Made by a program: the position numbers and the translations under genes. The notes under the pieces were generated by a model. It made no database searches, had not been told where the DNA came from, and was given only the letters and a program-made list of their open reading frames with translations. A stretch of 16,691 bases of DNA from Pseudomonadota bacterium. GTDB lineage: Bacteria > Pseudomonadota > Alphaproteobacteria > Micavibrionales > Micavibrionaceae. How positions within the stretch are numbered: position 1 is the stretch's first letter; each line of letters begins with the position of its first letter. The stretch covers positions 1 to 16,691 of the forward strand of contig JACQIJ010000212.1 of the NCBI GenBank assembly GCA_016198545.1. Reading direction: 5' to 3'. This document shows, one piece after another, positions 6,897 to 13,997 of the stretch.

Positions 6897-7283
6897 CTAC
6901 CGGTTCAGGACGTCGTCGCGGGTTGGTTCCAGAATGGCCCTGACTTCGTTTATCAGCGGCGCGGGGATGCCGACTTCCTTCAGCGTGCCGGCGATGATTT
7001 CTACGATGACGTCGAAGTGTTCGTCGTTCAGTCCTCCCTCGCGCACCATACGTTCGTGGGCCTTGCGCATCGAGGCGCCGGTAAAATTCGTCCCGCCGCC
7101 GAGGGCATAGGTCAGGAAGGCGACGAGCTTGGTGCGCTGGCGCTCCATGTCGATGGTTTCGAAAAAGCGGCTGACGCGGTAATCGTCCAGAACCTTGTTG
7201 TAAAAAACATCGACAATGCGCCGCACGCACGCATGCCCGCCGATCCGGCAAAAAAGAGAGGTGTGTTCCTGATCGCTTTTCAT
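6897..7283 (-). CDS. glbN: Group 1 truncated haemoglobin
   Basis: The 128-residue 2-over-2 haemoglobin binds haem and O2/NO; group 1 members often detoxify nitric oxide. It shows the family pattern: 'IGGHACVRRIVDVFYNKVLDD' with the B9-B10 pair Phe27-Tyr28, 'FFETIDMERQRTKLVAFLTYALGG' over the E helix, the glycine-rich EF turn (GGG near 62-64), proximal haem-ligand His76 (F8) in 'RKAHERM', and 'GLNDEHFDVIVEIIAGTL' in the G helix. It sits between erpA (70 bases upstream) and xthA, all on the minus strand. A TATAAT at 7307-7312 may give it its own promoter. The ribosome-binding site before ATG 7283 is poor. Its gene partners (Fe-S assembly, DNA repair) fit a nitrosative or oxidative stress theme, by inference. 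Confidence 0.93.
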   Translation of the reverse strand: MKSDQEHTSLFCRIGGHACVRRIVDVFYNKVLDDYRVSRFFETIDMERQRTKLVAFLTYALGGGTNFTGASMRKAHERMVREGGLNDEHFDVIVEIIAGTLKEVGIPAPLINEVRAILEPTRDDVLNR

Positions 7284-7306
7284 GGAAAACCAAAGATTGC
7301 CCTATT

Positions 7307-7335
7307 ATTATACGGCAACTTTTCGGGAATAGGAA
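7307..7335 (-). promoter_or_regulatory. Candidate promoter for the haemoglobin gene
   Basis: On the minus strand a perfect -10 TATAAT occupies 7307-7312. The hexamer 17 bases upstream is TTCCTA (7330-7335), which matches only half of the -35 consensus, so an activator may be needed. It lies in the 70-bp gap after erpA. Confidence 0.35.
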
Positions 7336-7353
7336 CAGGAAAATGCGGGGAGG

Positions 7354-7719
7354 CTATTGTTCCGTCTTGACGTTGAAGGACGATCCGCAGCCGCATCCCG
7401 ACACCACATTGGGGTTTTCGATGACGAATTGCGCCCCGGTCAGGTGATCCCTGAACGCGATGGTGCTCCCCTTCAGCATGTCGAGAGAGGTAGTGTCGAT
7501 GATTACGGATTCCGCGAACACTATGTCGTCGGGCAGGATTTCGTCTGTCAGGCCCATCGCGTATTTGAAGCCCGAACAGCCGCCGCCCACGATGGCCACG
7601 CGCAGCTTCACATTGCCGTCATAGCCTTCCTGCCGCCGTATCCAGTTGACCCGCTCGATGGCGCTCGGGTCGACGGTGATGCTGTTTTCAATCGTATCCG
7701 TTTTCATCTGTGCTTTCAT
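7354..7719 (-). CDS. erpA: A-type iron-sulfur cluster carrier/insertion protein
   Basis: The 121-residue A-type carrier (HesB/IscA/ErpA family) receives Fe-S clusters from the assembly scaffold and delivers them to target enzymes. The three cluster-binding cysteines are present: Cys48 in 'GGGCSGFKY' and Cys109/Cys111 in 'SGCGCGSSF'. 'NPNVVSGCGCGSSF' and 'KLRVAIVGGGCSGF' resemble ErpA more than IscA. It is first in the minus-strand order erpA - haemoglobin - xthA. Start choice is uncertain: ATG 7719 has no ribosome-binding site, while in-frame ATG 7707 has GAAAG upstream and would fit transcription from a TATAAT at 7721-7726 (minus strand). I list the longer form. The first ~15 residues are not conserved in the family either way. 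Confidence 0.93.
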   Translation of the reverse strand: MKAQMKTDTIENSITVDPSAIERVNWIRRQEGYDGNVKLRVAIVGGGCSGFKYAMGLTDEILPDDIVFAESVIIDTTSLDMLKGSTIAFRDHLTGAQFVIENPNVVSGCGCGSSFNVKTEQ

Positions 7720-7865
7720 GATTATAACATATAGAGGGGTCCACCGGAGATTTCAAGTTTTTGGAGACCGGGCGGGGTTACGGCTTTTTAATCATGCGGA
7801 TGAAACGGCGTGCCAAGTTTTATCATAATAACCTGAAATACAATAAATTTTTCCAACCCTGAAAC

Positions 7866-7897
7866 TTAACCTTTTGCCGGGACGAATAGGGTATAAT
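7866..7897 (+). promoter_or_regulatory. Candidate MerR/CueR-type promoter of the copper efflux operon
   Basis: TTAACC (7866-7871) resembles the -35 TTGACC of MerR-family promoters and is separated by 20 bases from a perfect -10 TATAAT (7892-7897). The overlong spacer (19-20 instead of 17) and an imperfect dyad inside it (CCTTTT 7870-7875 against AATAGG 7885-7890, five of six pairs) are hallmarks of metal-responsive MerR-family control. The regulator gene is not in the window. If correct, transcription starts near 7905. Confidence 0.4.
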
Positions 7898-8294
7898 GGA
7901 AGGCATGAGGAAATTTCTTCTGTCGCTGATGATGCTGGTGATGCTGACGCCGGGGATGGCGTGCGGCATGGCCTTCTGCGCGCACGAGGCGCAGGCGGCA
8001 GCAGGGGATGGTAATGAGATGCCATGCCATGACGCAGGCGGAAAATCCGGCGCAGGCGGCGTGATGCTGCAGAACGATTGCGCGAAAGCCGATCTTTCTA
8101 CGGCCGACGATGCGGCGCAGGTTGGCAAGCCCGATCTGTCAGCCGGGTTTCATATCGCATGGGCCGATGCCCCGGTAGAACCGCACGGCATCCTTAAATC
8201 TTCATCCGCCGTTATCCGCGGGCCGCCGCTTTTCAATGCGGCCGCCGCGTCCTGGCCCCCCGTCTTCCTGACCACGCTGCGCATCCGTCAATAG
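7896..8294 (+). CDS. Small exported Cys/Met/His-rich protein of the copper efflux operon
   Basis: The 132-residue product starts with a Met-rich signal sequence (MRKFLLSLMMLVMLTPGMA). It then carries Cys23, Cys28, Cys44 and Cys62, with Met and His in 'CGMAFCAH' and 'EMPCHDAGG', groups typical of periplasmic copper or silver binding. It resembles short metal-resistance ORFs of the DUF2946/CopL kind, but I cannot assign a family. The C-terminal half is low in recognisable motifs. It is first in the operon, 49 bases before cusB. Two starts compete: ATG 7896 has AGGG four bases upstream but overlaps the candidate -10 box; ATG 7905 would be leaderless if that promoter is real. Its stop codon (8292-8294) directly abuts the hairpin over the cusB ribosome-binding site, so its translation could control cusB. 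Confidence 0.72.
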   Translation: MEGMRKFLLSLMMLVMLTPGMACGMAFCAHEAQAAAGDGNEMPCHDAGGKSGAGGVMLQNDCAKADLSTADDAAQVGKPDLSAGFHIAWADAPVEPHGILKSSSAVIRGPPLFNAAAASWPPVFLTTLRIRQ

Positions 8295-8340
8295 GATCTC
8301 CTTTTTATCTGCGTACTCGACGCCGCAAAAAAGGAGGATC
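8295..8340 (+). promoter_or_regulatory. Hairpin sequestering the cusB Shine-Dalgarno
   Basis: GATC TCCTTTTT (8295-8306) pairs with AAAAAGGA (8328-8335) and GATC-side bases 8337-8340, giving 4 + 8 base pairs with one bulged G (8336). The loop holds an inner 4-bp stem (GCGT 8311-8314 with ACGC 8320-8323). The strong AGGAGG ribosome-binding site of cusB (8332-8337) is wholly inside the right arm. The left arm starts one base after the upstream stop codon, so a ribosome finishing that gene would melt the stem. Confidence 0.6.
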
Positions 8341-8343
8341 ATC

Positions 8344-9540
8344 ATGCGCGTTTTTATTTTTGTTCTGACACTGTTGCTGTTTACGCCTTTTCTGACCGTT
8401 ACGGCCCCGCAGGCCTTCGCGGCGGAGGAGGGGCTTTATATCTGCCCCATGCATCCGCACATTCACGGCAAGGCGGGCGATCATTGCCCCATCTGCGGGA
8501 TGGAGCTTGTGCCCGCGCCGTCTTCTTCTTCCGCCCCCAAGAGCCTGCCGCCGGAGGGTGGGCGTGAAAGCGGCGGCGGCATCGCCATCGACCCGGCGTA
8601 CAGGCAGGCGCTGGGGGTGCGCGCGGCCCCGGCGGCCATGCATGATTTCGGCAGTGAAATCCATGCTTTCGGCCGCATCGAGGCCAGCACGCGCCGCGAA
8701 CATGTCGTGGCCACGCGCACGGCCGGATGGGTCGTCGAGATCAAGGCCGACGCGGAAGGCGATGTCGTCAAGAAGGGCGATATGCTGTACGCCTTCTACA
8801 GCCCGGATTTGATGTCCGCCCAGACGGATTATTTTCTTGAGAAGCGCGGGCGCAACAGGGCCGGAAACGCCGAACGCCGCCTGCGCCTGTCCGGCATGGA
8901 CGATCAGGCCATCGCCGCGCTGAACAAAAGCGGCAAGATGATGGAGCAGACCCCGTTTTATGCGCCGTCGGACGGCATCGTTTCCATGCTGAACGCCCGA
9001 AAAGGGTCATACGTCAACGAGGGCGACATCATCATGCGGCTGCAGGATTATTCCGAGCTGTGGCTGATGGCCGAGGCGGATGTAAAGGATATTCCCCTCC
9101 TGTCCCCCGGCATGCCTGTCCGCGCGAGGGTTTCAGGCGCGGGCGATGAATATGACGGCACGGTCGATATCATATTCCCCGTTGCGAACGAAACGAGCCG
9201 CAAGGTCATGGTGCGCGTCGTCCTGTCCAATCCGGAAGGCCGTCTGAAGCCGGGTCAGTACGCGGATGCGACGTTTGAGGCCGGAAAATCGCCGAGGCTG
9301 GCCGTCCCATCGGAGGCGGTTTTATATGACGGCGCGGGCGCGCATGTCATCGAATCGCTGGCGGACGGGTCGTTCAGGCCTGTGATGGTGAAAACAGGCA
9401 TTACGGCGCACGGCATGACGGAAATCCTGTCGGGTCTGGAGGAAAACCGGAGCGTCGTGGTGTCGGGGCAGTTCATGATCGACGCGGAAAGCAATCTGCG
9501 CGGCGGCATGGCGGCGATGGGGCACGATCATGGACAGTGA
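8344..9540 (+). CDS. cusB: Cu(I)/Ag(I) efflux RND periplasmic adaptor (CusB-like) with heavy-metal-binding domain
   Basis: The 398-residue membrane-fusion protein would link an inner-membrane RND pump to an outer-membrane channel. A signal peptide (likely cleavage after AFA, residue 26) leads into a heavy-metal-binding domain at residues 32-57 with 'YICPMHPH' and 'CPICGMELVP' (Cys34, His37, Cys48, Cys51, several Met). Adaptor elements follow: 'ALGVRAAPA', barrel-sandwich/lipoyl-type 'GWVVEIKADAEGDVVKKGDMLYAFYSPDL', a short helical hairpin near 155-195, 'FYAPSDGIVSMLNARKGSYVNEGDIIMRL', and beta-barrel and membrane-proximal segments ending in 'GQFMIDAESNLRGG'. AGGAGG sits 6 bases before ATG 8344 but is inside a predicted hairpin. 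The N-terminal domain may partly replace CusF, which is absent here (inference). The 3' end overlaps cusA by 11 bases. Confidence 0.94.
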   Translation: MRVFIFVLTLLLFTPFLTVTAPQAFAAEEGLYICPMHPHIHGKAGDHCPICGMELVPAPSSSSAPKSLPPEGGRESGGGIAIDPAYRQALGVRAAPAAMHDFGSEIHAFGRIEASTRREHVVATRTAGWVVEIKADAEGDVVKKGDMLYAFYSPDLMSAQTDYFLEKRGRNRAGNAERRLRLSGMDDQAIAALNKSGKMMEQTPFYAPSDGIVSMLNARKGSYVNEGDIIMRLQDYSELWLMAEADVKDIPLLSPGMPVRARVSGAGDEYDGTVDIIFPVANETSRKVMVRVVLSNPEGRLKPGQYADATFEAGKSPRLAVPSEAVLYDGAGAHVIESLADGSFRPVMVKTGITAHGMTEILSGLEENRSVVVSGQFMIDAESNLRGGMAAMGHDHGQ

Positions 9541-12500
9541 CATTCACGATCCGACGCAATCCTTCGTCGCCCGCGTCATCGACTGGTCGGCGGCGAACCG
9601 GTTTTTCGTCCTTCTGGGCGCGCTCGTGCTGCTTGTCGCCGGCATCGTCGCGGTCAAAAACACGCCGCTGGACGCCATTCCCGATTTAACCGACACGCAG
9701 GTCATCATCCGCACCGAATGGGCCGGGCAGGCGCCGCAGGTGATCGAGGATCAGGTGACGTTTCCGCTTTCCAGCCGCATGTTGTCCCTGCCGCAGGCGA
9801 AGGTGGTGCGCGGACTGTCCATGTTCGGGGACAGTTTTATCTACATCATTTTCGAGGATGGCACGGACATGTACTGGGCGCGCAGCCGCGTTCTGGAAGC
9901 GCTGTCGCAGATCGCATCGCAGCTGCCGCAGGGCGCGCAGCCGCAACTCGGCCCCGATGCGACGGGGGTGGGGTGGATATTCCAGTATGCGCTGATAGAC
10001 CGCAGCGGAAAGCATGATCTGCAACAGCTGCGCAGCCTGCAGGACTGGTTCGTGCGGTTCGAGCTTGCGACGCTGGACGGCGTGGCGGAAGTGGCGTCAG
10101 TCGGCGGTTTTGTAAAAGAGTACCAGGTTCTTGTGAATCCGCACGCGCTGCACGCTTACGGCATTTCGCTGGAAGGTCTGACCGCTGCCGTTCGCGGCGC
10201 GAACGGGGAAACGGGCGGGCGCAGCATCGAAATGGCGGAAACGGAATACCTGATCCGGTCGTTCGGTTACGTGCGCGACGTGGAGGATATAAAGAAGGCC
10301 GTTCTGAAGGTTGAGAAAGGCGTTCCCGTCACCGTCGGGGATGTCGCACGGGTGGTTGAAGGCCCGGCTTTCCGGCGCGGGATCACCGAACTGAACGGCG
10401 AGGGCGAGGCGGTCGGCGGCATCATCGTCATGCGCCCCGGCGCGAACGCACTGCGCGTCATCGACGCGGTGAAGGAGCGCATGGAGTTCATCCGCCGCGG
10501 CCTGCCGGAAGGCGTCGAGATCGTCACGGTTTACGACCGCAGCCATCTGATCGAAGGTTCCGTGAAGTACCTGGAGCATAAATTGCTGGAGGAAAGCCTT
10601 GCCGTCGCGCTGGTGACTTTCATTTTTCTCCTGCACGCGCGCAGCGCGCTGGTGGCCATCATTACCCTGCCTCTGGGAATACTGGCGGCCTTCATCGTCA
10701 TGGCGGCGCAGGGCATCACGGCGAACATCATGTCGCTCGGCGGCATCGCCATTGCCATCGGCGCGATGGTGGATGCTTCCATCGTGATGGTCGAAAACGC
10801 GCACCGGCGCATTGCCGCGGGAGAAGACCGCCGCAAAGCCATCATCACCGCGTCGAAAGAGGTCGGGCCGGGCCTGTTTTTCTCGCTGCTTATCATAACA
10901 GCGTCGTTCCTGCCCGTATTTGCGCTGACGGGGCAATCGCTGCGGCTGTTCGCGCCGCTGGCATTCACGAAGACGTACGCGATGGCCGCGGCCAGCATCC
11001 TGTCGGTGACGCTCGTGCCCGTGCTGATGCTGTGGTTCGTCAGGGGAAAAATCCGCGGCGAGGAAAAAAATCTGCTGAACCGCATCTTTATATCCCTGTA
11101 TAAGCCGTTTTTGAATGCCGCCCTGAGATTTCCGAAAACAACGACAGTTCTTGCCGCCGTTGCGCTCATCAGCACGGCCGTTCCCGTCAGCCGCATGGGA
11201 TCCGAATTCATGCCGTCCCTGTACGAAGGGGGGATTCTTTACATGCCCATGACCCTGCCGGGCGTGTCGGCGGCGAAAGCGCGGGAGATTTTGCAGGTCA
11301 CGAACAGGCAGCTTATGACGATACCGGAAGTGAAGCAGGCGTTCGGCAAAGCGGGCCGTTCCGATTCTGCGACCGATCCCGCGCCGCTCGAGATGCTGGA
11401 AACATGGGTGGAACTAAAGGATCGTTCGGAATGGCGGCCCGGCCTGACGCCGGAGAGTCTGATAGCGGAGATGGACAAGGCCGTACGCCTGCCCGGCATG
11501 ATCAATTCGTGGGGATACCCGATAAAAATCCGCATCGACATGCTGACGACAGGCATCCGCACGCCCGTCGGCATCAAGATAGCCGGGCCGGACCTGCATG
11601 AAATCGGAAAAATCGCCCAGAGGGTCGAAAGCCTTGCCAAAAAAGTTCCTGGAACGCGCAGCGCCATAGCGGATCGCGTGCAAGGCGGGAAATACATAGA
11701 GATCGTTCCCGACAGGGGTAAAATCGCCCGCAACGGCATATCGCTTGAAACGGTGCAGGAGGCCATCCGTACGGTTCTGGGCGGGATGATGCTGTCCGAG
11801 GCCGTGGAGGGGCGGGAGCGTTATCCGATCATGATTCGCTACGACCGGGCGCACAGGGAAACGCCGGAGGACATCGGCAATATTCTCGTCCCCCGGCCCG
11901 AAGGCGGCTACGTTCCGCTGGCCGATCTTGCTTCCGTCCGCATCGCCGAAGGGCCGTCGATGATAAAGTCGGAGGATGCGCGCCTGAACGGCTGGGTGTT
12001 CGTCGATATACAGGACAGAGACATCGGGTCTTATATGGAGGATTTGTGGAAAGAATTGAAAACACTGGCGCTTCCGGCGGGGTACACCCTGAAACTGTCC
12101 GGCCAGTTCGAGCAGATGCAGGAAGCGCGCCGGCGTCTATCCCTGGCCGTGCCGGGCGTGCTGCTGATCATCCTGACTTTGCTTTATCTGCACTTTGGCC
12201 GGTGGAACCGGACGGCGCTCATCATGCTGGCCGTTCCTTTCGGGTTGATCGGGGGGTTCTGGAGCGTGTGGCTTGCGGGCTATCACATGTCGGTTGCGGT
12301 GGCCGTCGGCTTCATCGCGCTGTCGGGCATCGCGGTGGAGACGGCCATCGTCATGCTCATCTATCTCGACCAGCAGATGCGCGAACATCCGCCGCGGGAC
12401 AGGGAATCGTTCCTTGAAAACATCAGGCACGGGGCCGTCCTGCGCGTCCGGCCGAAACTGATGACCGTATCGGTCATCATTCTGGGCCTCGTGCCGATAT

Positions 12501-12655
12501 TTTTAACCGAGGGGCCGGGCGGGGATGTCATGCGCCGCATCGCCCTGCCCATGCTGGGCGGCATGGCCAGCACGACGGTTTTAACCCTTATTCTTGTGCC
12601 GGCGCTGTATGCGCTGTGGTTCGGGCGGGGGATAAAAACTTTGACAAAGCCCTGA
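9530..12655 (+). CDS. cusA: Cu(I)/Ag(I) efflux RND transporter (CusA-like, HME family)
   Basis: The 1041-residue inner-membrane pump exports copper or silver using the proton gradient. Length and the pattern of twelve membrane helices with two large periplasmic loops match heavy-metal RND pumps. The three methionines that bind Cu(I)/Ag(I) in E. coli CusA (573, 623, 672) align with Met572 ('LYMPMTLPG'), Met622 ('APLEMLETW') and Met671 ('RIDMLTTGI'). The membrane proton-relay residues align as Asp415 in 'GAMVDASIVMVENAH', Glu937 in 'GIAVETAIVML' and Lys976 in 'RPKLMTV'. This supports monovalent Cu/Ag rather than Co/Zn/Cd specificity. It starts inside the end of cusB (ATG 9530), so the two are translationally coupled. 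Its last codons contain the -35 box of the rpsD promoter. No CusC-type outer-membrane gene follows. Confidence 0.96.
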   Translation: MDSDIHDPTQSFVARVIDWSAANRFFVLLGALVLLVAGIVAVKNTPLDAIPDLTDTQVIIRTEWAGQAPQVIEDQVTFPLSSRMLSLPQAKVVRGLSMFGDSFIYIIFEDGTDMYWARSRVLEALSQIASQLPQGAQPQLGPDATGVGWIFQYALIDRSGKHDLQQLRSLQDWFVRFELATLDGVAEVASVGGFVKEYQVLVNPHALHAYGISLEGLTAAVRGANGETGGRSIEMAETEYLIRSFGYVRDVEDIKKAVLKVEKGVPVTVGDVARVVEGPAFRRGITELNGEGEAVGGIIVMRPGANALRVIDAVKERMEFIRRGLPEGVEIVTVYDRSHLIEGSVKYLEHKLLEESLAVALVTFIFLLHARSALVAIITLPLGILAAFIVMAAQGITANIMSLGGIAIAIGAMVDASIVMVENAHRRIAAGEDRRKAIITASKEVGPGLFFSLLIITASFLPVFALTGQSLRLFAPLAFTKTYAMAAASILSVTLVPVLMLWFVRGKIRGEEKNLLNRIFISLYKPFLNAALRFPKTTTVLAAVALISTAVPVSRMGSEFMPSLYEGGILYMPMTLPGVSAAKAREILQVTNRQLMTIPEVKQAFGKAGRSDSATDPAPLEMLETWVELKDRSEWRPGLTPESLIAEMDKAVRLPGMINSWGYPIKIRIDMLTTGIRTPVGIKIAGPDLHEIGKIAQRVESLAKKVPGTRSAIADRVQGGKYIEIVPDRGKIARNGISLETVQEAIRTVLGGMMLSEAVEGRERYPIMIRYDRAHRETPEDIGNILVPRPEGGYVPLADLASVRIAEGPSMIKSEDARLNGWVFVDIQDRDIGSYMEDLWKELKTLALPAGYTLKLSGQFEQMQEARRRLSLAVPGVLLIILTLLYLHFGRWNRTALIMLAVPFGLIGGFWSVWLAGYHMSVAVAVGFIALSGIAVETAIVMLIYLDQQMREHPPRDRESFLENIRHGAVLRVRPKLMTVSVIILGLVPIFLTEGPGGDVMRRIALPMLGGMASTTVLTLILVPALYALWFGRGIKTLTKP

Positions 12656-12668
12656 AAGTACGTATATT
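12641..12668 (+). promoter_or_regulatory. Strong sigma70 promoter for rpsD, inside the cusA 3' end
   Basis: TTGACA (12641-12646), a 16-base spacer, then TATATT (12663-12668). The -35 lies within the last codons of cusA. Transcription would start near 12675, giving a leader of about 97 bases. That leader can form either of two mutually exclusive short stems (12685-12688 with 12698-12701, or 12688-12691 with 12702-12705), possibly relevant to S4 autoregulation. Confidence 0.75.
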
Positions 12669-12771
12669 ACGGCCATTCCCGAAAAGCGGGGCTATCGCGC
12701 TCCCCTTGCGCCGTCAGGCCAGGACCGTTGTGGATATCGGGACAAATTGTTGAAAATAAAGGAAAAAACCT

Positions 12772-13389
12772 ATGGCACAGAAACGTCCTAAAGCCAAGCA
12801 CAAGATCGACCGCCGCATGGGCTGCAACCTGTGGGGCCGTCCGAAATCCCCCTATAACAAGCGCCAGACCGGTCCCGGCCAGCACGGCGCCAACCGCGGC
12901 AAGAAATCAGACTACGGTCTGCAGCTGAAGGCCAAGCAGAAGCTGAAAGGCTATTACGCCAACATCGGCGAACGCCAGTTCCGCCGCTACTACCAGGAAG
13001 CCCGCCGCCTGCGCGGCGACTCGAGCCAGAGCTTGATCGGTCTTCTGGAGAGCCGCCTGGACGCCGTCTGCTACCGCGCCAAGTTCGTGCCGACCGTTTT
13101 TGCGGCGCGCCAGTTCGTCAGCCACGGGCACGTCACCGTGAATGGCAAGCGCGTGAACATCCCGTCCTATTCCGTGAAGGAAGGCGATGTGATCGAGATC
13201 CGCGAAAAGTCGCAGAATATCCCGATGGTGCAGCAGGCGATGGAATCGCCGGAGCGCGAAGTTCCCGATTACATCCAGGTCGATGCGCAGGCGAAAAAGG
13301 CGATATTCCTGCGCGTGCCGAAGCTCGAAGACGTTCCGTATGCGGCGCAGATGGAACCGAATCTGGTCATCGAATTTTACAGCCGCTGA
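12772..13389 (+). CDS. rpsD: 30S ribosomal protein S4
   Basis: The 205-residue primary 16S rRNA-binding protein nucleates 30S assembly and takes part in decoding fidelity. The N-terminus 'KAKHKIDRRMG...WGRPKSPYNKR...GPGQHG' is the alphaproteobacterial form. The S4 RNA-binding domain spans about residues 93-155 ('SRLDAVCYRAKF...AARQFVSHGHVTVNGKRVNIPSY'). AAAGGA lies about 7 bases before ATG 12772. It is transcribed alone from its own promoter and closed by a strong terminator. Codon use is more strongly biased than in neighbours (Cys TGC, Lys AAG, Arg CGC), as expected for a highly expressed gene. Confidence 0.98.
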   Translation: MAQKRPKAKHKIDRRMGCNLWGRPKSPYNKRQTGPGQHGANRGKKSDYGLQLKAKQKLKGYYANIGERQFRRYYQEARRLRGDSSQSLIGLLESRLDAVCYRAKFVPTVFAARQFVSHGHVTVNGKRVNIPSYSVKEGDVIEIREKSQNIPMVQQAMESPEREVPDYIQVDAQAKKAIFLRVPKLEDVPYAAQMEPNLVIEFYSR

Positions 13390-13411
13390 TTTTTGCGCGG
13401 CGACGAATGCG

Positions 13412-13439
13412 AAAAAGGGGCCAGAAGGCCCCTTTTTTT
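13412..13439. terminator. Bidirectional intrinsic terminator after rpsD
   Basis: A5GGGGCC (13412-13422) pairs perfectly with GGCCCCT5 (13427-13437) around an AGAA loop, followed by a run of seven T on the plus strand. The A-run on the left supplies a T-run on the minus strand, so it may also end transcription of the convergent gene at 13481. Confidence 0.93.
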
Positions 13440-13480
13440 ACGTCTGTGTTCAGAAAAGCTGATGTTTTTTATCCCTGTTC

Positions 13481-13921
13481 CTAAACACTCAGTCTTTGCG
13501 TACTTGCTGCTTTTAAGACCTCAACGGTTTCTGTCCGGCCTGCTTCGTCAGCTGATTTCATAGCACGGTCTATCGTTCCCTGATCTACAACTCCCGTTTC
13601 AGTAATTTCTTGTATGGCCCTGTTCATGCCGTATTCACTGGCATTATAGGCAACGGAAAGTCTCAATCCGCGACGGACATCCACGCCAGCGTCATGCAGT
13701 GCCATAAGGGTAGGGATACCGTTAGGACGATGGACGTAGCTACCTGCAAAAGTATTGATCCATGTAAGAACGTCACTCCTGAATGCTTTCTTCAATTCAG
13801 GTCTCACAGCCAACAAAAACTGTAGGGTACGCGGGTTAAATTCCAATGCGGCCTTATTGACCGCCTCTCCGGCGGTTTGATCGCTACCGAAAAGACCTCT
13901 GGCAAGATTAGACAGAAACAT
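13481..13921 (-). CDS. Hypothetical alpha-helical protein with ankyrin-like repeats
   Basis: The 146-residue product is not a recognised housekeeping protein. It has no signal peptide or membrane segment. Its C-terminal two-thirds read as helix-loop-helix units with a degenerate ankyrin look: 'NGIPTLMALHDAGVDV' (about 67-82), 'ASEYGMNRAIQEITETGVVD' (94-113) and 'ADEAGRTETVEVLKAAS' (124-140). The last is close to the G-x-x-E-x-V-x-x-L-L ankyrin helix. I chose ATG 13921 over ATG 13960 because GGGAGGT lies 6 bases upstream and the longer start falls inside the promoter. Base composition is visibly lower in GC than rpsD and trmJ on either side, suggesting acquisition. It stands alone, in opposite orientation to rpsD. 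Function unknown; ankyrin proteins usually mediate protein binding. Confidence 0.72.
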   Translation of the reverse strand: MFLSNLARGLFGSDQTAGEAVNKAALEFNPRTLQFLLAVRPELKKAFRSDVLTWINTFAGSYVHRPNGIPTLMALHDAGVDVRRGLRLSVAYNASEYGMNRAIQEITETGVVDQGTIDRAMKSADEAGRTETVEVLKAASTQRLSV

Positions 13922-13948
13922 TCTATACCTCCCTGTTAGTTTCGCCCA

Positions 13949-13977
13949 ATCGTACACCATATATAAAATTATGTCAA
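13949..13977 (-). promoter_or_regulatory. Sigma70 promoter for the ankyrin-like gene
   Basis: On the minus strand: TTGACA (13972-13977), a 17-base AT-rich spacer, then TACGAT (13949-13954). Transcription would start near 13942, about 20 bases before ATG 13921, leaving room for the GGGAGGT ribosome-binding site. This decides against the upstream ATG at 13960. Confidence 0.7.
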
Positions 13978-13997
13978 TATATATAACATACTGAATT

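Noticed and set aside
10097..10936. 279-residue open frame on the minus strand
   Set aside because: It is antisense to the conserved membrane core of cusA; composition (His/Asp/Arg-rich) is that of a shadow frame.
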